A stretch of DNA of 64,000 nucleotides from Alishewanella agri BL06 (GTDB lineage: Bacteria > Pseudomonadota > Gammaproteobacteria > Enterobacterales > Alteromonadaceae), in contig NZ_AKKU01000026.1 in NCBI RefSeq assembly GCF_000272005.1, positions 186,001 to 250,000 of the forward strand. Direction: 5' to 3'. Under the pieces are notes generated by a model. It had not been told where the DNA came from and did no database searches. It worked only from the letters and a program-made list of their open reading frames with translations. Below, piece after piece: positions 1 to 10,296 of this stretch (the first letter of the stretch is position 1; the number at the start of each line of letters is the position of its first letter). The position numbers were made by a program, and so were the translations under genes.

Positions 1-63
1 AATTCCAAAATATACCGTCAATATGGTTAGCGAAGGGCATTAGGTTTTTTTTCGATTTTAGCG

Positions 64-69
64 TATACT
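64..69 (+). promoter_or_regulatory. Possible -10 element for ndk
   Basis: TATACT lies about 45 bases before the ndk start, in an AT-rich leader. The -35 region (T-rich, around 40-50) is a poor match to TTGACA, so this is a weak call. A Shine-Dalgarno AGGAG lies just before the ATG at 114. Confidence 0.3.
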
Positions 70-113
70 TTGCCGCCCAAAATTTTAACCCTTTAGACTA
101 ACAGGAGCCTGAC

Positions 114-545
114 ATGGCCTTAGAACGTACTTTCTCTATCGTGAAGCCGGATGCCGTAGCGAAGAATCTGATCGGCGCAATTTACAGCCGCTTTGAAGCC
201 GCTGGCCTGCGCATTGTTGCTGCCAAGATGTTACACTTAAGCCGGGAACAGGCTGAAGGTTTCTACGCTGAGCACAAAGAGCGTCCATTCTTCAACGCGC
301 TGGTATCTTTTATGACGTCTGGCCCGGTAATGGTACAGGTATTAGAAGGTGAAGACGCTGTACGTAAGAACCGTGAAATCATGGGTGCCACTAACCCGAA
401 AGATGCTTTAGCCGGTACTTTACGTGCGGATTTCGCTGCCAGCATCGATGAGAATGCGGTACACGGTTCAGACGCTGCGGCTTCTGCAGCCCGTGAAATT
501 GCCTACTTCTTCACTGACGCTGAGCTGTGCAGCCGTACCCGTTAA
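114..545 (+). CDS. ndk: Nucleoside diphosphate kinase
   Basis: Cytosolic NDP kinase that moves the gamma phosphate of ATP to other (d)NDPs through a phosphohistidine, balancing the nucleotide pools. The 143-residue length is the family norm. The start matches the family ([15 protein letters not shown]), and the catalytic histidine is H117 in [17 protein letters not shown] precedes the ATG. It stands as a single gene, with two stem-loops (569-605) between it and rlmN. The ndk-rlmN order is conserved in gammaproteobacteria. Confidence 0.97.
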   Translation: MALERTFSIVKPDAVAKNLIGAIYSRFEAAGLRIVAAKMLHLSREQAEGFYAEHKERPFFNALVSFMTSGPVMVQVLEGEDAVRKNREIMGATNPKDALAGTLRADFAASIDENAVHGSDAAASAAREIAYFFTDAELCSRTR

Positions 546-568
546 TCCGGTAGCTGTCTGCAAAGAGA

Positions 569-605
569 CTAAGGGGGCAGCAGCCCCCTTAGTGCATTAA
601 GCACT
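569..605 (+). terminator. Double stem-loop after ndk
   Basis: A perfect 10-bp stem (CTAAGGGGGC / GCCCCCTTAG, loop AGCA, 569-592) is followed at once by a second 5-bp stem (AGTGC / GCACT, 591-605). A T-run appears only about 14 bases later, so it is a plausible but not canonical terminator or attenuator between ndk and rlmN. Confidence 0.5.
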
Positions 606-653
606 GCAGGAAGAAAGTTTTTTGTTGATATTGGTTAGCTGGAGTTTACTGGC

Positions 654-1781
654 ATGAGCAACACCCCCGAAGTCGTCAATTTGCTGGACCTGACCCGGTC
701 GCAAATGCAAGAGTTCTTTGTCAGTCTTGGCGAAAAGCCATTCCGCGCTGATCAGGTGATGAAGTGGATTTATCACTTCTGTGTCGATGATTTCGACAAA
801 ATGACCAATATCAACAAAAAACTCCGCGATCTGTTAAAGGCACGCTGCGTGATTAAAGCGCCGGTCGTGGCCACCCGTCAGGACAGTGCTGATGGCACCA
901 TCAAGTTTGTGATGGCGCTGGAAGGCGGTCAGGAGGTGGAAACCGTCTGGATCCCGGAAAAAGATCGTCGTACCCTTTGTGTGTCGTCGCAGGTGGGTTG
1001 TGCGCTGGACTGTTCCTTCTGCTCCACGGCGCAGCAAGGCTTTAACCGTAACCTCAGTGTTTCAGAAATCATTGGTCAGGTGTGGCGGGTATCACAGATT
1101 ATCGGCAGTTTTGGTGATACCGGTGAAAAACCGGTCACTAACGTGGTGATGATGGGCATGGGTGAACCTCTGCTCAATCTGAACAACGTGGTGCCGGCGA
1201 TGGAACTGATGATGGAAGACTTCGGCTTTGGCTTATCCAAGCGTCGGGTCACGCTCAGTACCTCAGGTGTAGTACCTGCCCTGGATTTACTGCGTGAAAA
1301 GATTGATGTGGCCTTAGCGATCTCGTTGCACGCGCCGAATAATGCGCTGCGCGACGAGCTGGTGCCGGTAAACAAAAAATACCCAATGGAAGAATTTCTG
1401 GCGGCCTCGCGGCGTTATATTGAGCATTCTAAGGCCAATGATAAGGTCACGGTGGAATATGTGATGCTGGAAGGCATCAATGACAGCACTGATCAGGCGC
1501 ATGAACTCGCTAAAGCATTGAAAGATACGCCATCTAAGATTAATCTTATTCCATTCAATCCGTATCCGGGTTCGCCGTATAAGCGCTCCAGCAATTCACG
1601 GATTGATCGCTTTAACAAGGTCTTACAAGAACACGGTTTTACTGTTATGGTACGTAAAACCCGCGGTGATGATATCGACGCCGCCTGCGGACAGCTGGTG
1701 GGCGATGTGATCGACCGGACGAAACGTTTACTGAAAAAGCAGCAAAAAGGCGAGAACATAGCGGTAAAAGTGCTGCAATAA
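654..1781 (+). CDS. rlmN: Dual-specificity 23S rRNA A2503 / tRNA A37 C2-methyltransferase
   Basis: Radical-SAM enzyme that methylates C2 of adenine 2503 in 23S rRNA and A37 of a tRNA subset. The [4Fe-4S] motif CxxxCxxC is at C116, C120 and C123. The methyl-carrying and resolving cysteines are visible at C109 and about C345 (DDIDAACGQ). The SAM-binding MGMGEPLLN stretch is present. The 375-residue length is normal. It is first in the rlmN-pilW-rodZ-ispG run, as in many gammaproteobacteria. Confidence 0.97.
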   Translation: MSNTPEVVNLLDLTRSQMQEFFVSLGEKPFRADQVMKWIYHFCVDDFDKMTNINKKLRDLLKARCVIKAPVVATRQDSADGTIKFVMALEGGQEVETVWIPEKDRRTLCVSSQVGCALDCSFCSTAQQGFNRNLSVSEIIGQVWRVSQIIGSFGDTGEKPVTNVVMMGMGEPLLNLNNVVPAMELMMEDFGFGLSKRRVTLSTSGVVPALDLLREKIDVALAISLHAPNNALRDELVPVNKKYPMEEFLAASRRYIEHSKANDKVTVEYVMLEGINDSTDQAHELAKALKDTPSKINLIPFNPYPGSPYKRSSNSRIDRFNKVLQEHGFTVMVRKTRGDDIDAACGQLVGDVIDRTKRLLKKQQKGENIAVKVLQ

Positions 1782-1804
1782 CAACAAATGGATGGCCAGT
1801 GGTA

Positions 1805-3469
1805 ATGCAGAAACTTCCTGTGGTAACCGCGCTGACGGCATTGTGTTTACTCTCGGCCTGTGTGTCAGAGAGCACTTATGTGGCGAATGACCGCCAGGTC
1901 ACGCAGCGCAATGTGGATAACACTGAAGCGGCTAAAACCCGTATTTCACTGGGCTTAAACTATTTGCGTCGCGGTGATAGCACCCAGGCACTGTTCAATC
2001 TGGAGCGTGCCCGGACTATGGCCCCTAATTTGCCAGAGGTGTATAACGCTCTGGCTTTTTATTATCAAACGGTAGGTGAGCATGTGCAGGCAGAAAATGC
2101 CTACAAGCAAGCCATTGCCCGTGATGCCAATAATGCTGACGCCTACAACAACTATGGTGCCTTCTTATGTCAGATTGGCAAGTTCGAAGACGCCGAACGT
2201 TTGCTGCTGACGGCTATCGCTAAACCCGGGTATATCCGTGTCGCCGAAAGTTACGAAAACCTGGCCTTATGTCAGTTAGAACAAGATGGTTTTGAACGCG
2301 CCCGTAACTTCCTGGCGTCGTCGCTAAGTCATAATGGTACCCGTATCACAGCGCTGATTAACAGTGCCTCGGTCAATTACGCGATGGGGAATTTGCAGGA
2401 TGCGAAAGCCGATTTGCAACGGATCCAGCGCTTAGGGCGGGTATCGGCGCGCAGCACCTTGCTGAACTATCTGGTGTCAGAGAAACAGGGCGATCTGTCG
2501 ACGATGAAACACGCCGAGCAGTTGTTGCTGACGTTGTATATTGATAGCAACGAAGCGCGGCTGTTACTGCAACAACGCTTGCTTGAAAGCGAGTTTGAAC
2601 AGTTACGTGAGCGTTATAAGCAACATCTGCTGGCGGATTTTCTACCGGCAGTGCAGTCGGATAACGCTAAAGCGGCGGGGAATCAACCGGTCGCCAATCC
2701 ACAACTGCGGATCCGACGCAAAGTCGCTGAACCCGCTACTGTAGTGGCGAAGGAGCAACAGGTAGCCGAGCCAAATCAGAACCGCCGGCCAGAACCAAGC
2801 GTCCAGGCCGGGCCAGCCCCGGCAACTTTTACTGAGCAGCAACAAGTACAAGCCTTGGCCCAACCTGCTGCTTTGCCGGAAGAACGTGAACTCGTTCAGC
2901 CAGAGCCGGAGGTGCCTGCTACACCGCCTGCCACTAACCCTGCTAATGTAGAGACGACAACACAACTTACCTTAGCGGAACCTGCTGCCAGCAATGCCGT
3001 CCCTGAGTCTGAAGCCGCAGTCGCGGCGCCAGCATATAGCAGCAGCGGTCTGCAGTATGCCGATACCAATGCTGAAGCTGCTGCGGAGGTGCCGGTGCAT
3101 TTGGTCACCGAGGGCGAATCGTTACATAGTATCTCGGTACAATATAATATTGTGTTAGCCCGGCTGTTAGAATGGAACCATCTGACTGAGCAATCACGGC
3201 TTAGAGTCGGACAAAAAATTTATCTGGGGCCCAATGATGCGCCGCCAGAACCCAGTGCACCGCCGGTTCGTTTGGCCGCAGCACAACCCGTTGATAATTA
3301 TTTTCATCAGGTAGCAGAGGGCGATACCATGTTTGCCATCTCATACCGTTATAATATTCGTCTCGAACGTTTTATGGCCTGGAATAATCTGACAGAAGAA
3401 AGTCGCCTGTCGATCGGCCAACGTTTATATATCGTGGATCCGGCAACTATTAATAATGAATCAGAATGA
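1805..3469 (+). CDS. pilW: Type IV pilus biogenesis/stability lipoprotein PilW (PilF) with C-terminal LysM domains
   Basis: Outer-membrane TPR lipoprotein of the PilW/PilF family that assists PilQ secretin assembly. The lipobox is LLSAC. TPR-like repeats fill residues ~35-270 (LNYLRRGDSTQALFNLERA and following). A Pro/Ala/Glu-rich linker spans ~280-430, then come two LysM-like peptidoglycan-binding modules (HLVTEGESLHSISVQYNI and HQVAEGDTMFAISYRYNI). PilW is usually about 250 residues, so the linker and LysM tail are extra. The ATG at 1805 is preferred over a GTG at 1799 because of its distance from GGATGG. It overlaps rodZ by 14 bases. Confidence 0.85.
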   Translation: MQKLPVVTALTALCLLSACVSESTYVANDRQVTQRNVDNTEAAKTRISLGLNYLRRGDSTQALFNLERARTMAPNLPEVYNALAFYYQTVGEHVQAENAYKQAIARDANNADAYNNYGAFLCQIGKFEDAERLLLTAIAKPGYIRVAESYENLALCQLEQDGFERARNFLASSLSHNGTRITALINSASVNYAMGNLQDAKADLQRIQRLGRVSARSTLLNYLVSEKQGDLSTMKHAEQLLLTLYIDSNEARLLLQQRLLESEFEQLRERYKQHLLADFLPAVQSDNAKAAGNQPVANPQLRIRRKVAEPATVVAKEQQVAEPNQNRRPEPSVQAGPAPATFTEQQQVQALAQPAALPEERELVQPEPEVPATPPATNPANVETTTQLTLAEPAASNAVPESEAAVAAPAYSSSGLQYADTNAEAAAEVPVHLVTEGESLHSISVQYNIVLARLLEWNHLTEQSRLRVGQKIYLGPNDAPPEPSAPPVRLAAAQPVDNYFHQVAEGDTMFAISYRYNIRLERFMAWNNLTEESRLSIGQRLYIVDPATINNESE

Positions 3470-4409
3470 TGTCACTCCGGCACAGGAATTAAGTGTTGGT
3501 CAAATTTTACGCCAGGAACGCGAACAGCGGCAGCTCAGTCTGGAGCAAGCTGCGCAGCAACTGAATCTTCGGGTTGAAGTGCTGCGTAGCCTGGAAGATG
3601 ATCAGCCAGACAGCAGCATTTTACCGACTTTTATGCGCGGCTATTTAAAAGCCTATGCCCGGTTTTTAAAACTGCCAGCGCAGCCGCTATTGCAGCAGTT
3701 TGAGCAACAGCATCAGGTAAAAAGCGCGCCGGTAAAGCAGATGCGTACTTTCTCCAACCGCTCAGCACGACAACGCACAGAAAAACGCTTTATGTGGCTA
3801 ACCTGGCTCATTGTCTCGATCATTATGTTGTCATTGGCGCTGTGGTTTTGGCAGAGTGCCCGCGACAGCGGTCTGAGTGTCGCAGACGCCTTGAATAGTC
3901 AGGCAGCCAGTAACCCGTCGGATCCGGCCGCAGTCGTCACAGTACCTACCGAGATGGTTGTGCCGACGTCGGAGCCGACAACTGAGCTTAGTAATGAACC
4001 TGTACCAGAACAAGATAGCGGCAATGTCAGCAGTGAACAGTTAGTGGCTGATCTGGCGCAACTGCCGGTAGCGACGCAGCAACAACTACTGGCATTGTCT
4101 CAGCCAGCGGTAGAGGAGCCGGCGGCGACGGAAAGCTTTGGCGATAGCCGCAATGCCGGTTTAGATGTATTGAAGATGACCTTTACTGACAACTGCTGGA
4201 TTGATGTGGTCGATGCCAATGGCGAGCGCATCGCTTACGGCACCAAACAAGCCGGCTACGTAATGGAACTGAATGCTAAAGCGCCATTCGTGATTACGCT
4301 GGGCAATCCGGGGGTGGTGAGTATTGAGTTAAATCAGCAGCCCTATGATATGTCCCGCTTTCCCGGGAATCGCGTCGCCAAGTTCACTTTGCCAGGACAA
4401 CCTGATTAA
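3456..4409 (+). CDS. rodZ: Cytoskeletal protein RodZ
   Basis: Bitopic inner-membrane protein that couples MreB to the Rod cell-wall elongation complex. Residues ~12-75 form an Xre-like helix-turn-helix ([20 protein letters not shown]). One transmembrane segment lies at ~113-133, followed by a Pro/Thr/Glu-rich periplasmic linker and a DUF4115-type beta domain ([16 protein letters not shown]). The 317-residue length is typical. It overlaps pilW, and its stop overlaps the ispG start (TAATG), suggesting coupled translation. Confidence 0.93.
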   Translation: MNQNDVTPAQELSVGQILRQEREQRQLSLEQAAQQLNLRVEVLRSLEDDQPDSSILPTFMRGYLKAYARFLKLPAQPLLQQFEQQHQVKSAPVKQMRTFSNRSARQRTEKRFMWLTWLIVSIIMLSLALWFWQSARDSGLSVADALNSQAASNPSDPAAVVTVPTEMVVPTSEPTTELSNEPVPEQDSGNVSSEQLVADLAQLPVATQQQLLALSQPAVEEPAATESFGDSRNAGLDVLKMTFTDNCWIDVVDANGERIAYGTKQAGYVMELNAKAPFVITLGNPGVVSIELNQQPYDMSRFPGNRVAKFTLPGQPD

Positions 4410-5509
4410 TGTTTGCAGAAAATCCAATTAAACGCCGGCCCAGCACGCAGATTAAGGTCGGCAATGTATTGATCGGTGGCGATGCGCCTATCGCCGTACA
4501 ATCAATGACCAATACCCGTACTACCGATGTTGACGCGACCGTGGCGCAGATCCGTGCTATTGCTGCGGCCGGCGCCGATCTGGTGCGGGTATCAGTGCCA
4601 ACTATGGAAGCGGCTGAGGCCTTCAAGCTGATCAAACAGCAATCGCCGATCCCATTGGTAGCAGATATTCATTTTGATTACCGCATCGCTTTGAAAGTTG
4701 CTGAATACGGTGTCGACTGCTTACGGATTAACCCCGGCAATATCGGTCGTGAAGATCGGATCCGCGCTGTGGTCGATGCGGCGCGTGATCACAATATCCC
4801 GATCCGCATCGGCGTCAACGGCGGTTCGCTGGAAGCCGATATTCAGGAGAAGTACCGCGAGCCAACACCGGAAGCCCTGGTGGATTCGGCAATGCGGCAT
4901 GTTGATATTCTCGATCGGCTGAACTTTGATCAGTTTAAAGTCAGTGTTAAAGCGTCAGATGTGTTTTTAGCAGTAGGTGCTTATCGTTTGCTGGCGCAGC
5001 AAATTAAACAACCACTGCATTTAGGGATTACGGAAGCGGGTGGCGCCCGTGCTGGTGCGGTGAAGTCAGCCATTGGCTTAGGTATGCTGCTGGCGGAAGG
5101 CATTGGCGATACGCTGCGCATTTCGCTGGCTGCTGATCCGGTGGAAGAAGTCAAAGTGGCCTTTGATATTCTGAAGTCGCTGCGTATCCGCTCGCGCGGC
5201 ATAAACTTTATTGCCTGCCCCAGTTGTTCGCGGCAGGAGTTTGATGTGATTAAAACCATGAACGAGCTGGAGCAGCGGCTGGAAGATGTGGTGGAGCCAC
5301 TGACCGTCTCGGTAATTGGCTGTGTGGTCAATGGTCCGGGTGAAGCCTTGGTGTCGGATTTAGGTGTGGCCGGTGCCAGTAAAAAAAGCGGCTTTTACCT
5401 CAATGGCGAGCGCCAGAAACTGCGACTTGATAACGACAATATCGCTGAACAACTCGAGCAGCAGGTGCGGCAGTATTTGCAGCAGCGGATCGCGGTAAAG
5501 CAAGTCTAG
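4409..5509 (+). CDS. ispG: 4-hydroxy-3-methylbut-2-enyl diphosphate synthase (flavodoxin)
   Basis: Iron-sulfur enzyme of the MEP isoprenoid pathway that reductively opens MEcPP to HMBPP. The [4Fe-4S] ligands C270, C273 and C305 and the glutamate E312 are visible ([20 protein letters not shown]). The 366-residue two-domain form is the usual bacterial one. Translation starts inside the rodZ stop (TAATG). The genome also has a flavodoxin (fldB, 41185-41697), a possible electron donor, but no link is shown here. Confidence 0.97.
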   Translation: MFAENPIKRRPSTQIKVGNVLIGGDAPIAVQSMTNTRTTDVDATVAQIRAIAAAGADLVRVSVPTMEAAEAFKLIKQQSPIPLVADIHFDYRIALKVAEYGVDCLRINPGNIGREDRIRAVVDAARDHNIPIRIGVNGGSLEADIQEKYREPTPEALVDSAMRHVDILDRLNFDQFKVSVKASDVFLAVGAYRLLAQQIKQPLHLGITEAGGARAGAVKSAIGLGMLLAEGIGDTLRISLAADPVEEVKVAFDILKSLRIRSRGINFIACPSCSRQEFDVIKTMNELEQRLEDVVEPLTVSVIGCVVNGPGEALVSDLGVAGASKKSGFYLNGERQKLRLDNDNIAEQLEQQVRQYLQQRIAVKQV

Positions 5510-5602
5510 GGCGACATTTCAGCCACTACCGATTATAATCACGCTTTTTTATTAACCTATTGCATCTGGGCGCTGCGGCGCCCCCCTAATGGAAGCAAAA
5601 TT

Positions 5603-6868
5603 TTGTCAAAGCAAATTCAGGCAATTCGCGGCATGAATGACTGCCTGCCGCAGGACAGTGCCCTCTGGCAATATGTAGAAACGACCTTGCGCGACACGGC
5701 TGCCAGTTATGGTTACAGCGAAATCCGTTTCCCGATCGTCGAAATGACCGAGCTGTTTAAACGTTCAATTGGTGAAGTCACCGATATCGTTGAAAAAGAA
5801 ATGTATACCTTTACTGATCGCAATGGTGACAGCCTAACCTTGCGCCCAGAAGGTACCGCTTGCTGTGTCCGCGCCGGCAACGAACATGGTTTACTGTACA
5901 ATCAGGAACAACGGCTGTGGTATACCGGCCCGATGTTCCGCCACGAACGGCCGCAAAAAGGTCGTTACCGCCAGTTTCATCAGTTTGGGCTGGAAGCCTT
6001 TGGTATTGCCACCCCGGATATTGACGCTGAAGTAATTATCCTGACGGCGCGGATTTGGCAAAAACTGGGTTTAACGCCGTATGTGAAACTGGAACTAAAC
6101 TCACTCGGCTCCAACGAGGCCCGTGCCGCCTATCGCGATAAGTTAGTAGCTTACCTGGAACAACATAAAGATTTGCTGGATGAAGACAGCTTGCGCCGGC
6201 TGTATAGCAACCCACTGCGGGTGCTGGATAGCAAGAATCCGGCGCTGGCGGAGGTGTTAGCCAAGGCACCAAAACTGGCAGAGCACCTGGACGAAGAATC
6301 CGCAGCGCATTTTGCCTCCTTGCAGCAGCGTTTAACGGCGGCAGGTATTGAGTTTGTGATTAACCCACGCTTAGTGCGCGGCCTGGATTATTACAACAGA
6401 ACGGTATTTGAATGGGTCACTACTGAGCTGGGCGCTCAGGGTACCGTCTGTGCCGGTGGTCGTTATGACGGTCTGGTTGAGCAACTGGGTGGCAAAGCGA
6501 CCCCTGCGGTGGGCTTTGCGATGGGGCTGGAGCGGTTAATCCTGTTACTGCAAAGCCTGAACCTGGCCCCGGATTTACCGGCGCAAGCGGATATTTATCT
6601 GCTGGCAATGGGTGAAACTGCGGAACTTGCCGCCATAAGTGTTGCCGAAAGGCTGCGTAGCGAGTTACCGGCAAAACGTGTTATCTTGCACTGCGGTGGC
6701 GGTAACCTGAAAAAACAATTTAAGAAAGCAGACAAGTCAGGCGCAGCCATAGCCCTGATTTTAGGTGATGAAGAACTGGCGCGGCAGGAAATTACCGTTA
6801 AATGGCTGCGCGAAGACAAGCCACAACAAACGCTTAAGCTGAGTGAACTGGCTCAGCAGCTGGCCTGA
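5603..6868 (+). CDS. hisS: Histidine-tRNA ligase
   Basis: Class II aminoacyl-tRNA synthetase that charges tRNA-His. Motif 2 ([18 protein letters not shown]) and the histidine-binding signature [13 protein letters not shown] are intact, with a C-terminal anticodon-binding domain; the length is 421 residues. The start is a TTG: it sits 8 bases after GGAAG and directly before the conserved [11 protein letters not shown], and the nearby ATG at 5589 is out of frame. A GC-rich repeat (GGGCGC..GGCGCCC) lies just upstream. Confidence 0.96.
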   Translation: MSKQIQAIRGMNDCLPQDSALWQYVETTLRDTAASYGYSEIRFPIVEMTELFKRSIGEVTDIVEKEMYTFTDRNGDSLTLRPEGTACCVRAGNEHGLLYNQEQRLWYTGPMFRHERPQKGRYRQFHQFGLEAFGIATPDIDAEVIILTARIWQKLGLTPYVKLELNSLGSNEARAAYRDKLVAYLEQHKDLLDEDSLRRLYSNPLRVLDSKNPALAEVLAKAPKLAEHLDEESAAHFASLQQRLTAAGIEFVINPRLVRGLDYYNRTVFEWVTTELGAQGTVCAGGRYDGLVEQLGGKATPAVGFAMGLERLILLLQSLNLAPDLPAQADIYLLAMGETAELAAISVAERLRSELPAKRVILHCGGGNLKKQFKKADKSGAAIALILGDEELARQEITVKWLREDKPQQTLKLSELAQQLA

Positions 6869-6887
6869 AAGTATACGGAGTAGTTAG

Positions 6888-7517
6888 GTGGAAATTTATA
6901 ATAGCGAAGAACAACAGGTTGAGGCCATTAAACGCTTTTGGAACGAATACGGCAAAGCCATAGTCGGTGGTGTGGTTATTGGTTTGGCGACACTCTACGG
7001 CTGGCGTTACTATCAGGCAGAGCAGCGCGCCAGTGCCGAAGCCTTATCCAGCAGCTACAGCCAGTTATTGCAACAACAAAGCAGTGACGATGCCTGGTTA
7101 ACTCAGGCGCAAAGCTTTATCAGCGCTCAGGGCACCAACAATTATGCCATTTTTGCTGCCCTGCTCACTGCAAAAGAAGCTGTTGCTAAAGGTGATCTGG
7201 CGTTGGCCAGCCAGCAGCTAAGCTGGGTAGTACAGAACAGCAAAGACAGTAGCGTCAAGGCCATCGCTCAGTTACGTTTGGCGCGTATTCAGCGCGAAAC
7301 TGGTGATCTGACCGCGGCACTGGCGACTGTCAATCAGGCGATGCCTGCCAGCTTTGCTGCGGCGCAAGCAGAACTTAAAGGCGATATTTTGCAGCAAAGC
7401 GGTGATTTAGTGGCGGCGAAAGCAGCCTATCAGCTGGCGTTTGATAATGCCGGTCAGAATACCCAGCTGTTACAAATTAAACTGGATGAGCTGGCGCACA
7501 TCTCTGCAGCGAATTAA
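6888..7517 (+). CDS. yfgM: YfgM family periplasmic chaperone/ancillary SecYEG translocon subunit
   Basis: Inner-membrane protein that associates with SecYEG and PpiD and hands exported proteins to periplasmic chaperones. A short cytosolic N-terminus is followed by one transmembrane helix (~24-38, AIVGGVVIGLATLYGW) and a TPR-like periplasmic domain rich in Ala and Gln. The start is GTG after ACGGAG, and the length is 209 residues. It lies between hisS and bamB, its conserved place. Confidence 0.92.
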   Translation: MEIYNSEEQQVEAIKRFWNEYGKAIVGGVVIGLATLYGWRYYQAEQRASAEALSSSYSQLLQQQSSDDAWLTQAQSFISAQGTNNYAIFAALLTAKEAVAKGDLALASQQLSWVVQNSKDSSVKAIAQLRLARIQRETGDLTAALATVNQAMPASFAAAQAELKGDILQQSGDLVAAKAAYQLAFDNAGQNTQLLQIKLDELAHISAAN

Positions 7518-7526
7518 GGGGCAGGC

Positions 7527-8714
7527 ATGAGATTTTCGGTAAAACAGGCGGCAGTTGTCCTGTTCAGCTTCAGTTTGCTGGCGTGTTCAAGTAAAGAGAA
7601 GCTGGTACTGCCTGAAGTAGAGAACCAGATCAAACCGCGTGAGGTCTGGAGTGCTCAGGTCGGTAACGGCGTTGCGCATTATGAGTCAGGGTTAAAACCA
7701 CTGATCCTGAATGACAAAGTCTACATGGCCAGTCGTGAAGGTCTGGTTGTGGCCTTTGAGCTGAGTTCCGGTAAAAGATTATGGACCTTCGACCTGCGTA
7801 AGGACGATACCTTATCGACGTTACAGAAACTAAGACAGCGCTTCAGTGCTGATAATGCACGGATTGCGGGTGGTATTAGTCACGGCTTCGGTAATATTTA
7901 TCTGGGTACCGAAAATGGTGATCTGGTGGCCTTGAATGCCGAAACCGGTGCCTTAGCCTGGCGGGTACAGGTTCCGGGCGAAGTGCTGGTCAGTCCGGCT
8001 GTCGGTGATGGTTTTGTAGTTGTTAAGCTGGGTACCGGCTCGCTGATTGGTTTAAGCCCTGACAATGGTGAGCAGCGCTGGATTTTTGAAAACGAGCAAC
8101 CGCCGCTGACTATCCGTGGTGTTAGCGAACCAGTCATCGATAGCGGTGGTGTGGTTTATGGCACTGCTAATGGCCGGGTTGGCGTACTGGTAGTCGATCG
8201 TGGTTTCCAGGCGTGGGAAGAAAACATTGCTACGCCAAAAGGCAGCACAGATTTATCCCGTCTGGTCGATGTTGATGCCAAGCCGATCGTCATCGCCGGA
8301 ACCATCTATACTATAGCCTTTAATGGTGAACTATTTGCATTGGATCTGCGCAGTGGTCAGCAGCTATGGAAGCGCGATTATGCCAGTTTCCGCAATATGA
8401 CAGTACAGGGTACGGTGTTGTATCTGGTGGATTCTGAAGGCCGGATTTATGCCATCGATCGGCGCAATGGTACTGAACTGTGGAGCCAAACCGGTTTACA
8501 CCGTCATTTCCTGACCGGGCCAGCGGTCTATAAAGACTACCTGGTGGTGGGTGATAATAAAGGCAATCTCCACTGGTTAGATCGTAACAGTGGTGATTTT
8601 GTCGCCCGGCAGAGTTTTGACAGCTCCGGCTTTTTCCGTGAGCCGGTCAGCAACAATGAGGTACTGGTGATCAGTACCCGCGATGGCGAGCTGACCGTTC
8701 TGCAAACGCCTTAA
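7527..8714 (+). CDS. bamB: Outer-membrane protein assembly factor BamB
   Basis: Lipoprotein of the BAM complex that inserts beta-barrel proteins into the outer membrane. Signal peptide with lipobox LLAC (C20), followed by an eight-bladed PQQ-type beta-propeller with repeated LxALDxxTGxxLW-like blades (VALNAETGALAWRV, FALDLRSGQQLWKR). The 395-residue length is standard. It begins 9 bases after yfgM, and a strong terminator hairpin follows its stop. Confidence 0.95.
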   Translation: MRFSVKQAAVVLFSFSLLACSSKEKLVLPEVENQIKPREVWSAQVGNGVAHYESGLKPLILNDKVYMASREGLVVAFELSSGKRLWTFDLRKDDTLSTLQKLRQRFSADNARIAGGISHGFGNIYLGTENGDLVALNAETGALAWRVQVPGEVLVSPAVGDGFVVVKLGTGSLIGLSPDNGEQRWIFENEQPPLTIRGVSEPVIDSGGVVYGTANGRVGVLVVDRGFQAWEENIATPKGSTDLSRLVDVDAKPIVIAGTIYTIAFNGELFALDLRSGQQLWKRDYASFRNMTVQGTVLYLVDSEGRIYAIDRRNGTELWSQTGLHRHFLTGPAVYKDYLVVGDNKGNLHWLDRNSGDFVARQSFDSSGFFREPVSNNEVLVISTRDGELTVLQTP

Positions 8715-8740
8715 TACAGGCGGGTTGCGTATTTAAACTG

Positions 8741-8777
8741 AAAACAGGCCTGAGTCAGGCCTGTTTTGTTATTTTTT
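8741..8777 (+). terminator. Intrinsic terminator after bamB
   Basis: Perfect 12-bp stem AAAACAGGCCTG / CAGGCCTGTTTT with a 3-base loop (8741-8767), followed by GTTATTTTTT. It ends the rlmN-to-bamB run and lies just before der, which probably has its own promoter or uses read-through. Confidence 0.8.
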
Positions 8778-8789
8778 GAGGTTGACACC

Positions 8790-10286
8790 ATGTTACCTGT
8801 TGTGGCCCTGGTAGGGCGCGCCAATGTTGGCAAATCGACGTTATTTAATCGCTTAACCCGCAGCCGTGATGCCTTAGTGGCAGACTTTCCTGGCTTAACC
8901 CGTGACCGCAAATATGGCACGGTAAAGTTTGAAGGCATGGAGTTTATTGTGGTGGATACCGGTGGTATCGATGGCAATGAACAAGGCATTGAAGTGGAAA
9001 TGGCGGAGCAGTCATTAAAGGCCATTGCTGAAGCGGATGTGGTGCTGTTTATGGTCGATGCCCGTGCCGGTGCCACTGTGGGTGATACGGCTATTGCGGC
9101 GCATATCCGTAAAGTCGAAAAGCCGGTGTTCTTGGTGGCGAATAAAACTGACGGGCTGGATGCCGATACTGCAGTCGCGGATTTCTATAGTTTGGGTTTG
9201 GGTGAGGTCTATCCGATTGCTGCGGCGCATGGTCGCGGTGTCACCTCATTACTGCAACTGGCATTATTGCCGTTTTTACAGCAGCAGCTGCCCTCCGCAG
9301 TGGATGGCGAAGCCCAGGAAGACGCTGAGTTTGCCGAATCGGCCGATTTTAAAGAAATGACAGAGGAAGAAGCCGAGGCTGAAGCCGCGCGCTTACGTTC
9401 CGAGCATATTAAACTGGCGATTGTTGGCCGGCCGAATGTCGGTAAATCGACGCTGACCAACCGCATCCTCGGTGAAGAGCGGGTGGTAGTTTATGACATG
9501 CCGGGCACCACCCGCGATTCGATTTATATCCCTATGCAGCGCAATGGCCGTGACTATACGCTGATCGATACCGCTGGCGTGCGTCGTCGTGGCAAGATTG
9601 ACGATATGGTAGAAAAATTCTCCGTGGTGAAAACCCTGCAGGCGATTGAAGATGCCAACGTGGTGGTGTTGGTGTTGGATGCGCGCCAGGGCATTTCTGA
9701 TCAGGACTTAAGTATCCTCGGTTTTGTGCTTAATGCCGGTCGCTCACTGGTATTGGCAGTGAATAAATGGGATGGCCTGAACGACAATGTCAAAGACGAA
9801 ATAAAACGTGAGCTGGACCGGCGCTTAGGTTTTATCGACTTTGCCCGGCTGCACTTTATTTCGGCCTTGCATGGCTCTGGCGTCGGCAATCTGTTTGAGT
9901 CGGTGGAAGAAGCCTTTGATTCTGCTACCAAGCGGGTCAGTACCTCGCTGCTGACGCGGATTATGAAAATGGCGCAGGAAGATCACCAGCCGCCAATGGT
10001 TGCCGGACGGCGGGTGAAGTTAAAATATGCCCACGCCGGTGGTTACAATCCGCCTATTGTGGTGATTCATGGTAACCAGGTAAAAGATCTGCCGGATTCC
10101 TACAAGCGCTATCTGATGAATTATTATCGCAAGGCGCTGCAAATGATGGGCACGCCAATCCGCATTGAATTCCGTGAAGGTGAAAACCCCTTTACCCCGA
10201 CCAAAAAGAACACTGAAACCGCGTTGCAGAAATATAAGCGCGAGCGGCTGTTAAAAGCGCGGCAAAAACTGGCGCAGAAGAACTAA
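8790..10286 (+). CDS. der: GTPase Der (EngA), ribosome biogenesis
   Basis: Essential GTPase with two tandem G domains and a KH-like tail that acts in 50S subunit maturation. P-loops are GRANVGKST (~9-17) and GRPNVGKST (~212-220); the switch sequences DTGG and DTAG and the specificity motifs NKTD and NKWD are present. The ATG at 8790 is chosen because MLPVVALVG matches the family N-terminus and GAGG sits 8 bases upstream. Longer frames start inside the bamB terminator. Length 498 residues. Confidence 0.96.
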   Translation: MLPVVALVGRANVGKSTLFNRLTRSRDALVADFPGLTRDRKYGTVKFEGMEFIVVDTGGIDGNEQGIEVEMAEQSLKAIAEADVVLFMVDARAGATVGDTAIAAHIRKVEKPVFLVANKTDGLDADTAVADFYSLGLGEVYPIAAAHGRGVTSLLQLALLPFLQQQLPSAVDGEAQEDAEFAESADFKEMTEEEAEAEAARLRSEHIKLAIVGRPNVGKSTLTNRILGEERVVVYDMPGTTRDSIYIPMQRNGRDYTLIDTAGVRRRGKIDDMVEKFSVVKTLQAIEDANVVVLVLDARQGISDQDLSILGFVLNAGRSLVLAVNKWDGLNDNVKDEIKRELDRRLGFIDFARLHFISALHGSGVGNLFESVEEAFDSATKRVSTSLLTRIMKMAQEDHQPPMVAGRRVKLKYAHAGGYNPPIVVIHGNQVKDLPDSYKRYLMNYYRKALQMMGTPIRIEFREGENPFTPTKKNTETALQKYKRERLLKARQKLAQKN

Positions 10287-10296
10287 GGATTAACTG

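Noticed and set aside
8766-8789. Longer start for der
   Set aside because: The upstream TTG lies in the T-run of the bamB terminator. The ATG at 8790 has a Shine-Dalgarno and the conserved N-terminus.
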